The notes under the pieces: model-generated
Databases searched by the model: none
The model's input: the letters and a program-made list of their open reading frames with translations, nothing else
Told to the model about the DNA's origin: nothing
Shown: positions 17,186-24,697 of the stretch, piece by piece
Layout of the letters: each line of letters opens with the position of its first letter
Position numbering within the stretch: the stretch's first letter is position 1
Program-made: the position numbers and the translations under genes
Assembly: GCA_002167845.2 (NCBI GenBank)
Contig: NHBO02000064.1
Span: 1-35,798, forward strand
DNA from: Phycisphaera sp. TMED9
GTDB taxonomy: Bacteria; Planctomycetota; Phycisphaerae; Phycisphaerales; SM1A02
Length of the DNA: 35,798 bases
Direction of reading: 5' to 3'

Positions 17186-20100
17186 ATGGGAATGACCACG
17201 TCGAAGACCCGCCAAACGTCTGAAACATCGCCGATTCCATCGAGTTCATCTTCTCGACTGGAGGCGAATCTCAGTGCGCTCGGGCCGCAGAACCACGCCG
17301 CCGCCGACGCGATTCGATCATCCGCCGATCTTCCCATCGAGTTGGAGACGGCTGAAGATGGGCGGCTCACCGGCGTCTGGCAGGGCCGACGGCTCGCCAG
17401 CGCTCGTCGACCCGGCGAAGAGACGGCCCGCCTGATCGGCGGCATCGACTATCGCGAGTCCGCGTGCATCGTGGTGGCGGGATTCGGGTTGGGAGATCAT
17501 GTCGAGATGATCGCTCGGCGGCTTGGTCGAACCGGGGTGCTCCTGGTGCTCGAAACGGACACCGCGCTCTTGAAGGCCGTCATGTCGCGGTTCGATCTGA
17601 CCGACTGGTTCAACCGGAGTCGGATCCTGCTTCGCGTGGATGAGAACGATGCGGCCGGACTGGCGCTGGGGCTTCGTGGCTTCGAGTCGATTCTGATGCT
17701 CGGAACCTCGATCATCGAACATCCGCCGAGTCGGAATCGTCTGAGTGACGCGACCGCCGTCTTCACGCGCTCGCTCGTCGACATCACCGCGACCGCTCGA
17801 ACGTCGATCTACACCGCATTGACCAGATGCAGCTCCACGATCGAGAATCAACTTTCGAATCTCGATCGATACGCGATCGGATCCGGCATCGAGGATCTCG
17901 CCGGAATCGCGGCAGGACGTCTGGGCGTCGTGGTCAGCGCCGGACCGAGTCTCCGGAAGAACCTTCCCCTCCTCGCCGCCCCCGGAGTTCGTGATCGATG
18001 TGTGATCGTGGCGACGCAGACCACGCTCAAACCACTCCTGGCGGCGGGGGTCGCGCCTCATTTCGTCACGGCGCTCGACTATCACCCGATCTCGCGTCGC
18101 TTCTACGAGGGCATCGATCCCGCGGCGGTCGAAGACACGGAACTCATCATCGATTCGAAGGTGCATCGAGCGGTGCCGGCGGCATGGCCTGGCAGAATTC
18201 GGTGCATTCCCTCGCCCGAACTGGATCAATTCCTCGGCCCGTTGGCGGCGGGGCATCCGCCGCTCGAAGCATCGGCGACGGTCGCTCATCTGGCGTATGT
18301 ACTGGCCCGCCACCTTGGTTGCGATCCGGTGGCGTTGATCGGGCAGGATCTCGGTTTCACCGACGGTCTCTACTACGCGCCCGGAACCGCGATCCATGAC
18401 GTCTGGCTTCCGGAGCTCAACGCATTCAACACCATCGAGACCATGGAGTGGGAACGAATCGTCCGTCACCGCACTCATCTCGCGGAACGCGAGGACGTCC
18501 ACGGGCGTCGGATCTTCACCGATGCGCAGATGTTGAACTACCTCCAGTTGTTCGAGATGCGGTTCACCGCGGATGTCGCATCCGGCCTCACCGTGATCGA
18601 TGCGACTGAGGGGGGGGTCCGGAAAGCGGGTTCCGAAGCCCGGACTCTGGCGGACACCCTGGCCACCCATGCGGGCTCGGAGCAGGAAGCCGTTGATCTG
18701 CCGCGTGCGAGCGAGGCCGTTCCGGCGAAACGCTCAGCGTTGATCAAGCGGCTCGAAGGCCTCGCCACGGAGATCCGGGAGGTTTCGAAGGCTTCTGATG
18801 GGACCCTCGAGATCCTTCGCTCCATGCTTGCCGACCAGCACGACGAACGTCGGATGAATCGTCTCTTCGATCGACTCGCCACCATGCAGACGCTGGTCGC
18901 CGAGCGGGAGTCCGCGAGGAAGATCATCGACGTCATCAATCAGGTCGGCGTCTACAAGCGGATGCGGGCGGATCGGCGGATCGAACTCTCGACCGACCTT
19001 GAACCCCACGAAAAACAACGGGCCGAGATCGAACGGGACATCGTCAACGTCGAATGGACCCGCGATGCATCGGATCTGCTGGTCGATCTGATCGATCGCA
19101 CCGGCGAGACGATCCGCACCGGCGAATTCGTGGAATCGGCGCCGGACCGGACGGTCATCGAACGGACCGCGGGAATCCAGACCGAAGACACCGGCGAGGC
19201 GACCGTGATCGCGGTGGTTCCGGTGGATCCGGCTTTCGGTGGGACCGGGGTGTCTCGAAGTCTGGGGTCGAATCTGGCTGATCGCTCGATCTTTCGCCGC
19301 ACCGTCGAACGTCTCGGCACCGCGACGGGGATCAAGACGATCGTCCTGCTGGTGCCTGACGACTTCGATGTCGAAAACGCATTCGATCGCTCGCTCGTCG
19401 GGCTTCCGGTGGAGATCCGCCGTTGCGGGGCAAGCGTCTTCGGTCCGGAACACGAAGCCATCCGCATCGCACGAGCGGTGGCGCCGACGTCGTGGCGTGG
19501 CGGAATTCACGGTCTCACGGCGTTCGATGAAGTATTGGCCCCCGGACCCACCGCCGCGGTGATGGAAGAGCTCGATGCCGACGCGGCGCTGTTGGTCGGG
19601 CCGGACTGGTCGCTCCTTCCCATCACCGGTCGCGGGGGCGTCGACGAACTGGTCCAGCGATTCACCGAACGCCCCAGGTCGCCCTACGTGTTCACGCAGG
19701 GGCCTCCGGGACTGGCGGCGATGATCGTCGGTCGGAGCACGGTGCATGCGATGGCGAATCGGCGATCTCGATTCGCCACCGTGGGGCATCTGCTTGGATA
19801 TCGATCCGAGCGGCCGCAGGGTGATCAGATCGTGGGGGATCTCTGTGTCTCGACCGACTCGACGGTGCGAAGCGCCATCGGTCGATTCACCGCCGATTCA
19901 CCGCGTCAGCTCATGCGGATCGGACGAGCGATCGAGCCGCTGTTCAGAGATGACCGGGCCGTCGAACCCGATGCCCCGGAGCTCGCGGTTCGGATGGAGC
20001 ATCGGATCATGACCGGGCCGTTGCTCTCTCCCCAGTTCTTGCGCGTGGAACTGACCACGGGGCGAGTCGGCGTGCATGCGGGAACGCCGCATGCGGGTGA

Positions 20101-20884
20101 GATCCAACGGGCGCCGATGGAGGAGTCGACGTTCCGGCGAATCGTCGAGCCTCTCGGGAAGACCGGCGATTCGGCGCTGTTCCTGGATGGCGTCGGGGAT
20201 CCGCTTCTGCATCCGCGATTCGATGAATTCATCGAGATCGCGATCGATGCCGGCGTTCGAGTGGTCTCGCTCCGAACGGATCTGGCGGTTTCCGAAGACA
20301 TCGTGGACCGACTGTTGGCGACCCGGGTCGGTGTGGTCGAGGTGGATCTCGATGCCGAGACGGCGGAGACGCATCGGCTTCTGCACGGCCCCGGCCACTT
20401 TGAACGAGTGATTTCGAATCTTGAACGATTGATCGCGGGTCGAAGACGACTCGGCCCCTCGGTCGAGGTGCCATTGCCCATCGAGCTGGACTTCGCACTT
20501 CCCTGGATCGTTCCGCGGTGCGTCCGGCGGGTCGAGAACATCGCGGAGATCCCTGAATTCTTCGAGCGATGGCGGAGAAGACTGGGCGTGGCGGTGATCG
20601 ACGGGCCGGTTCGGTGGCCGGAATCCTACGGTGTCGAACCGGACCCGCTCAGTGACACCTGGCCTCCGGCGCGATACGACGAAGCCGTGAACGCGACCAG
20701 AATGACGATTCTCGCGGATGGATCCGCTCCGTCCGCGGAGACCGACTTGTTCGGTACGACGAGCGTGGGCAAGGTCGGTGAGCGATCACTCCATGACTTG
20801 TGGCAGGATGTGGTGCAGATTCGCCGTCGAGAATCCGACGGTCGTTCGGGAACATCCAGACCGTTCCAGCCGGCAAGGTCCTGA
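17186..20884 (+). CDS. Maf/DUF115 glycosyltransferase-like protein fused to degenerate nucleotidyltransferase-like and radical SAM-like domains
   Basis: 1232 residues. The N-terminal half is of the motility accessory factor (Maf, DUF115, MptE-like) type: VVVSAGPSL (GPSL at 253-256), TALDYHPISRRFYEG, GQDLGFTDG (386-394) and the closing DATEGG motif. Maf proteins add nonulosonic acids to flagellin Ser/Thr. A helical linker follows (about 510-640). Residues 672-930 resemble a sugar nucleotidyltransferase (VIAVVPVDPAFGGTGVS) but lack the usual Gly-Ser-Lys nucleotide loop. Residues 951-1232 align by eye to a radical SAM plus SPASM protein: VELTT, LFLDGVGDPLLHPRF, LPWIVPRC, RMTILADGS and SLHDLWQ are recognisable, but every expected Fe-S cysteine is replaced. 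The frame is intact throughout, so it is not a broken gene. It heads a same-strand cluster with neuA, neuB and neuC, whose CMP-sugar product is its probable substrate. Confidence 0.85.
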   Translation: MGMTTSKTRQTSETSPIPSSSSSRLEANLSALGPQNHAAADAIRSSADLPIELETAEDGRLTGVWQGRRLASARRPGEETARLIGGIDYRESACIVVAGFGLGDHVEMIARRLGRTGVLLVLETDTALLKAVMSRFDLTDWFNRSRILLRVDENDAAGLALGLRGFESILMLGTSIIEHPPSRNRLSDATAVFTRSLVDITATARTSIYTALTRCSSTIENQLSNLDRYAIGSGIEDLAGIAAGRLGVVVSAGPSLRKNLPLLAAPGVRDRCVIVATQTTLKPLLAAGVAPHFVTALDYHPISRRFYEGIDPAAVEDTELIIDSKVHRAVPAAWPGRIRCIPSPELDQFLGPLAAGHPPLEASATVAHLAYVLARHLGCDPVALIGQDLGFTDGLYYAPGTAIHDVWLPELNAFNTIETMEWERIVRHRTHLAEREDVHGRRIFTDAQMLNYLQLFEMRFTADVASGLTVIDATEGGVRKAGSEARTLADTLATHAGSEQEAVDLPRASEAVPAKRSALIKRLEGLATEIREVSKASDGTLEILRSMLADQHDERRMNRLFDRLATMQTLVAERESARKIIDVINQVGVYKRMRADRRIELSTDLEPHEKQRAEIERDIVNVEWTRDASDLLVDLIDRTGETIRTGEFVESAPDRTVIERTAGIQTEDTGEATVIAVVPVDPAFGGTGVSRSLGSNLADRSIFRRTVERLGTATGIKTIVLLVPDDFDVENAFDRSLVGLPVEIRRCGASVFGPEHEAIRIARAVAPTSWRGGIHGLTAFDEVLAPGPTAAVMEELDADAALLVGPDWSLLPITGRGGVDELVQRFTERPRSPYVFTQGPPGLAAMIVGRSTVHAMANRRSRFATVGHLLGYRSERPQGDQIVGDLCVSTDSTVRSAIGRFTADSPRQLMRIGRAIEPLFRDDRAVEPDAPELAVRMEHRIMTGPLLSPQFLRVELTTGRVGVHAGTPHAGEIQRAPMEESTFRRIVEPLGKTGDSALFLDGVGDPLLHPRFDEFIEIAIDAGVRVVSLRTDLAVSEDIVDRLLATRVGVVEVDLDAETAETHRLLHGPGHFERVISNLERLIAGRRRLGPSVEVPLPIELDFALPWIVPRCVRRVENIAEIPEFFERWRRRLGVAVIDGPVRWPESYGVEPDPLSDTWPPARYDEAVNATRMTILADGSAPSAETDLFGTTSVGKVGERSLHDLWQDVVQIRRRESDGRSGTSRPFQPARS

Positions 20885-20943
20885 AGTGACTTCTTGTCCG
20901 GCCCTCCGGGGCGATTCAGTGGTTCGCATCGAGGTATTCAGGT

Positions 20944-21708
20944 ATGAGTGACGACGGCATCAAGAACACTTCGGATCGCATCGCCACCGCGGTGGTGCTC
21001 GGTCGAGCGGGAAGCAAGGGGCTGCCTCGAAAGCACGTCCGTCTGGTGGCGGGTGTTCCGATGATCGCGCGGAGTGTCGGACATGCGCTGGCCGCTCGGA
21101 CCGTCGGGCGTGTTCTCTGTTCGACGGACGGAGAAGCGATCGCGAGCGCCGCCGCCGCGGTCGGCGCGGAGATCGTCGATCGTCCCGAATCGCTCGCCGG
21201 CGATCTGGCGACGGTGGATTCCGCCGTTCGACAGGCGATCGAAGCCGTGGAAGACACGTCGGAGATCGTGGTCATCCTCTACGGAAACATTCCGGTCCGG
21301 CCCGCGGGTCTCATCGACCGAGCGGTGACTCGACTCGTCGATACCGATTCGGACAGCGTGCAGAGCTACTCTTCGGTCGGCAAGCATCATCCGTTCTGGA
21401 CCTGTCGAGTGGACGACGAAGGCCGGGTCGGCGCCTGGGAGGAGAACGATGTCTTTCGGAGACAGGATCTTCCGGCGGCGTACATTCCCGACGGCGGCGT
21501 GATCGCCGTGAAACGCGCCTCTCTGTTCCAGGTCGATCCAGCCAGGCCGCATGCTTTTCTGGGTTCTGATCGCCGGGGTGTGCTCAACCCTCGGGGATCG
21601 GTGGTCGACGTCGATGACGAGATCGATCTTCTGGTGGCGGAGGCGATCATCCGGCGTTCCCAGAGCGATCGCGGGGTCGCCGAGGTTCGACCCGGAGTGC
21701 ATGCATGA
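20944..21708 (+). CDS. neuA: CMP-nonulosonic acid cytidylyltransferase (NeuA-like)
   Basis: 254 residues. Activates a nonulosonic acid (sialic, legionaminic or similar) with CTP to the CMP-sugar. The nucleotide-binding loop is GRAGSKGLPRKH (20-31), followed by GVPMIARSV, VLCSTDGEAIA, RPESLAGD, ILYGNIPVRPAGLID and the C-terminal GSVVDVDDEIDL, all in family order. Its length is that of the short catalytic forms without an extra esterase domain. GAGGT lies eight bases before the ATG. The gene starts 59 bases after the Maf fusion and its stop overlaps neuB by four bases. Which sugar it accepts cannot be told from the sequence; NeuA, LegF and PseF are close relatives. Confidence 0.92.
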   Translation: MSDDGIKNTSDRIATAVVLGRAGSKGLPRKHVRLVAGVPMIARSVGHALAARTVGRVLCSTDGEAIASAAAAVGAEIVDRPESLAGDLATVDSAVRQAIEAVEDTSEIVVILYGNIPVRPAGLIDRAVTRLVDTDSDSVQSYSSVGKHHPFWTCRVDDEGRVGAWEENDVFRRQDLPAAYIPDGGVIAVKRASLFQVDPARPHAFLGSDRRGVLNPRGSVVDVDDEIDLLVAEAIIRRSQSDRGVAEVRPGVHA

Positions 21709-22745
21709 GGAAGTCCGAACTCCGCATCGGCGAGCGCTCGATCGGAGCGGGGGCGCCGACCTACATCATCGCGGAGATCGGCGTCAATCATGACGGGAGC
21801 GTCGAGCGAGGTCTCGAGTTGATCGAGGCGGCGGCGGGAGCCGGAGTCGATGCCGTGAAGTTCCAGTGGTTCGAGGCCGACCGGCTGGTGGGTGATCCGA
21901 CTGCGGTCGCGGCGTATCAGCGCCGATCGAAGATCGACGATCAGCGGACCATGTTGCGAAGTCTGGAGATTGATGCGACGGGAATGGAGCGATTCATCCG
22001 GGCCTCTCATGAAGCCGGACTGGATGCGCTGGTGACCGTGTTCAGCGTCGAACTCGTGCGTGCCGCGAGATCGCTCGCCTGGGATGCCTGGAAGACGGCA
22101 TCGCCCGATCTCGTCCATCGACCGCTGCTCGAGGCGCTCGCCGACGATGGAAGGCCGATGTTGATTTCGACCGGCGCCGCGGATCTCGAAGAGGTCCGTC
22201 GTACCGACCAGTGGTTTCCGGATGCCTCCATCGCCTTTCTGCATTGCGTCAGCGCCTATCCCACTCCGGAATCCGAAGCATCGCTTGGCGCGATCGGAAG
22301 CATCGCCGATGCGACGGGACGTCCCGTCGGTTACAGCGATCACACGACTCTGGAGACCACCGGTGGCCTGGCGGTCGCCGCCGGGGCTCGACTCCTCGAA
22401 AAGCATCTCACCTGGAATCGAAACGCCGAGGGTCCGGATCACGCCGTGAGTCTCGATCCGAAAGGTCTCGCCCGGTTCGTCGACTTCAGCAGACGAGCCG
22501 GAAAGGCATTGGGGAGCGGGGAGAAGAAGTCCGCGGCGATCGAGTCGGATGTTCGAAGGGTGGCCCGACAATCGGTGCGGGCGGCACGAGAACTCCGACC
22601 CGGGGTGGTTCTTGCGGCGAGCGATCTCGCGGTGAAGCGACCCGCCGACGGCCTCGAGCCCTGGCGACTCGATGAAATCGTGGGGCGGACCCTCCGAACG
22701 AGCCTGGAACCGGATGCGCCGATCCGTGAAGAGGATCTCGCGTGA
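21705..22745 (+). CDS. neuB: N-acetylneuraminate-type synthase (NeuB-like)
   Basis: 346 residues. Condenses an N-acetylhexosamine such as ManNAc with phosphoenolpyruvate to give the nine-carbon acid. The TIM barrel shows IIAEIGVNHDGS (21-32), VKFQWFEADR, the KTASPDL segment, LISTGAADLEEV, FLHCVSAYPTPE, VGYSDHTTLETT, EKHLTWNRNAEGPDH. The C-terminal 60 residues form a SAF (antifreeze-like) domain ending GRTLRTSLEPDAPIREEDL, needed for substrate closure in known NeuB. The ATG overlaps the neuA stop as ATGA and has GGAG seven bases upstream. NeuB, LegI and PseI are paralogous; NeuB or LegI is favoured because a NeuC-type hydrolysing epimerase follows, which the pseudaminic acid route does not use. 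Confidence 0.93.
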   Translation: MRKSELRIGERSIGAGAPTYIIAEIGVNHDGSVERGLELIEAAAGAGVDAVKFQWFEADRLVGDPTAVAAYQRRSKIDDQRTMLRSLEIDATGMERFIRASHEAGLDALVTVFSVELVRAARSLAWDAWKTASPDLVHRPLLEALADDGRPMLISTGAADLEEVRRTDQWFPDASIAFLHCVSAYPTPESEASLGAIGSIADATGRPVGYSDHTTLETTGGLAVAAGARLLEKHLTWNRNAEGPDHAVSLDPKGLARFVDFSRRAGKALGSGEKKSAAIESDVRRVARQSVRAARELRPGVVLAASDLAVKRPADGLEPWRLDEIVGRTLRTSLEPDAPIREEDLA

Positions 22746-23854
22746 TGCGGAGCGTCGCGGTGATCACCGGATCGCGGGCGGACTTCGGATTGCTTCGAAG
22801 CACCATGGACGCCATCGAGACGCACCCGGATCTCGAACTTCAGGTCGTCGCATCAGGGGCGCATCTGCTTCCTCCGGATCGCACGATCGAGGAAGTGCGG
22901 TCCCGGGTTCGAGTCGACGCCGTCGTCGAGATGCAGAGTCCGGGGGTCTTCGGAAGATCCGCGGATGCCGCCGCGGTCGGTCGCGGCGTGTCGGGATTCG
23001 CGGAGGTTCTGGATCGACTCGATCCGCAGGTGGTGCTGGTCCTCGGCGATCGAATCGAAGCCTTCGCCGCGGCGAGCGCGGCGAGCATCGGGGGGCGGAT
23101 TCTGGCCCATGTGCACGGAGGTGATCGCGCCGAAGGGGTCGCGGACGAAGCGATGCGGCATGCGATCACGAAGCTGGCGCACCTCCATTTCGCGGCGACC
23201 GAGGAAAGCGGCGAGCGAATTCTCCGGTTGGGTGAGGCGCCGTCCACGGTACACGTGGTCGGAAGTCCCGCGATCGACGGTCTCGAAGAGATGACGTCAC
23301 TGGACGACGCCCGTCATGCCGCCTGGGGGAGTCCGTCGACGGTTCTTCTGATGCACGGCGCCGGGCAGTCTCCGACCATCGAACGCCGATGGGTCGAGGT
23401 CGCCATCGAAGGGGTTCGACGACATGGTCCGGTCGCGGTTCTTCGACCCAATCAGGATCCGGGAAGCGAATTCGTCGAGCAGGCGCTGGTGGCCGTCGAG
23501 TCCGATCCGATGATCCGGGTCATCGGGCATCTCGATCGGCCGTCATTCATCGGACTGCTTCGGCGAGCGGATGTCCTGGTCGGGAACTCGAGCGCGGGAC
23601 TCATCGAGGCCGCGGCGCTGGGATGTCCGGCGGTGAATCTCGGACCGCGTCAGGCGGGTCGCGAACGTCCCGATTCGGTGATCGAGGTCGATACCCCGGA
23701 CGTCGATCGGATCGCGAACGCCATCGAGCAAGCCATCTCGGGGGAGACGTCCTGCGATCACCCTTACGGGAGTGGTGGTACCGGAAGTAGAATCGCCGCG
23801 GTGCTCGGACAATGGTCCCTCGAAGGCCCGCCGCGGAAGCGAAACGCCTTCTGA
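22745..23854 (+). CDS. neuC: UDP-N-acetylglucosamine 2-epimerase, hydrolysing (NeuC-like)
   Basis: 369 residues of the hydrolysing 2-epimerase family (NeuC/LegG), which turn a UDP-GlcNAc-type sugar into free ManNAc-type sugar and UDP. Seen: VITGSRADFGLL (6-17), LVLGDRIEAFAAA, HVHGGDRAEGVADE, AMRHAITKLAHLHFAATEE, HVVGSPAIDGL, VLVGNSSAGLIEAA and NLGPRQAGRERPDSV, all diagnostic of the family. The usual THP-V-T region is replaced by MHGAGQSPTIERR, a departure worth noting. The ATG overlaps the neuB stop by one base; a GTG three bases earlier would overlap by four and is equally placed behind a GAGG. With NeuB and NeuA it completes a three-step path from UDP-GlcNAc to a CMP-nonulosonic acid. Confidence 0.92.
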   Translation: MRSVAVITGSRADFGLLRSTMDAIETHPDLELQVVASGAHLLPPDRTIEEVRSRVRVDAVVEMQSPGVFGRSADAAAVGRGVSGFAEVLDRLDPQVVLVLGDRIEAFAAASAASIGGRILAHVHGGDRAEGVADEAMRHAITKLAHLHFAATEESGERILRLGEAPSTVHVVGSPAIDGLEEMTSLDDARHAAWGSPSTVLLMHGAGQSPTIERRWVEVAIEGVRRHGPVAVLRPNQDPGSEFVEQALVAVESDPMIRVIGHLDRPSFIGLLRRADVLVGNSSAGLIEAAALGCPAVNLGPRQAGRERPDSVIEVDTPDVDRIANAIEQAISGETSCDHPYGSGGTGSRIAAVLGQWSLEGPPRKRNAF

Positions 23855-23901
23855 AGAGACGGGACTTCCGCCGCCTTCGAACCCTCCCTGGACTTTCCTT
23901 G

Positions 23902-24558
23902 ATGCAAGAGAATGCCGAATCCGTCACCTCCCGAAGAGCCACGGTCGAACTCCCCTTGCTCGTGGACACGCCCGATGCATGGGGGGAGGCGGCGCTTCGC
24001 GATCCCTGTGCGCTGCTGAACGATCACGCTCATCTGGAGAAGAAAGCCGCGCAGAATGCGCTGGAGCTTCTGCATCGATGGCCGGAACCGACACCTCCCG
24101 ACAACTGGGTTGTGGCGATGACCGCGGTGGCCAGAGACGAGGTCGAGCACCTGGCGCTCGTCGTCCGCCTTCTCTCCCGGCGGGGAGGGAGGCTGACGAA
24201 GTCGCATCGAAACGACTACGCGGCGGCGCTTCGAGTCTTGATTCGTCGTGGTGGCGACGAGGAGACCATCGATCGCCTGATGATCTCGGCGTTGATCGAG
24301 GCGAGATCCTGCGAACGATTCGAGATCCTGTCACGGGTGGCGACGGACGAGGCCCTCGCCAAGGTGTACAAGGCGCTTTGGGCGAGCGAGAAGGGGCATT
24401 ATCTGTCCTTCATCGATCTGGCCCGGCAGGTGGCGGCGCTCGAGGGTGATGACGCGGCGGCCGCGGTGGAGGATCGCTGGCAGATGATGCTGGTGGAAGA
24501 GCGGTCCATCGTCATGGCTCAGAAACCGGGGCCCCGAATGCATTCCTGGGTGATCTGA
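23902..24558 (+). CDS. miaE: tRNA 2-methylthio-N6-isopentenyladenosine hydroxylase (MiaE-like)
   Basis: 218 residues. MiaE is a non-haem diiron monooxygenase that hydroxylates the isopentenyl group of ms2i6A at position 37 of tRNAs reading U-starting codons. The ferritin-like four-helix ligand set is visible: HAHLEKKAAQ (E46), RDEVEHL (E80 or E82, H83), LIEARSCERFE (E133, E138) and SEKGHYLSF (E163, H166). The length fits the family. The start is taken at the ATG before MQENAES; an in-frame ATG 90 bases upstream would overlap neuC and adds a basic stretch. No Shine-Dalgarno site is evident. It follows neuC by 47 bases on the same strand, but a link to sugar synthesis is not obvious. Confidence 0.88.
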   Translation: MQENAESVTSRRATVELPLLVDTPDAWGEAALRDPCALLNDHAHLEKKAAQNALELLHRWPEPTPPDNWVVAMTAVARDEVEHLALVVRLLSRRGGRLTKSHRNDYAAALRVLIRRGGDEETIDRLMISALIEARSCERFEILSRVATDEALAKVYKALWASEKGHYLSFIDLARQVAALEGDDAAAAVEDRWQMMLVEERSIVMAQKPGPRMHSWVI

Positions 24559-24697
24559 GACTGTTCTCGGGCCTCGCACACGCGGACACGGACTCCCAGA
24601 CCGATCAGGCCGAACCGATCGCGGAGGTCGAGGGGTCTCTGCGGGAACCGCATGAAGGCGCGTCCTCTCCCGGTCGATTCCCTGAGGTCGGGGTGTG

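Noticed and set aside
17186-20884. Frameshift or misassembly as the cause of the long fusion
   Set aside because: One frame stays open with uniform codon use across all domain borders, and linkers are of reasonable length.
20036-20884. Active radical SAM enzyme
   Set aside because: The positions for the three cluster-binding cysteines hold Arg, His and Thr.
24519-24653. 44-codon minus-strand ORF in the gap before the HDOD gene
   Set aside because: It has a purine-rich site upstream and fair codon use, but overlaps the end of miaE and has no recognisable family.
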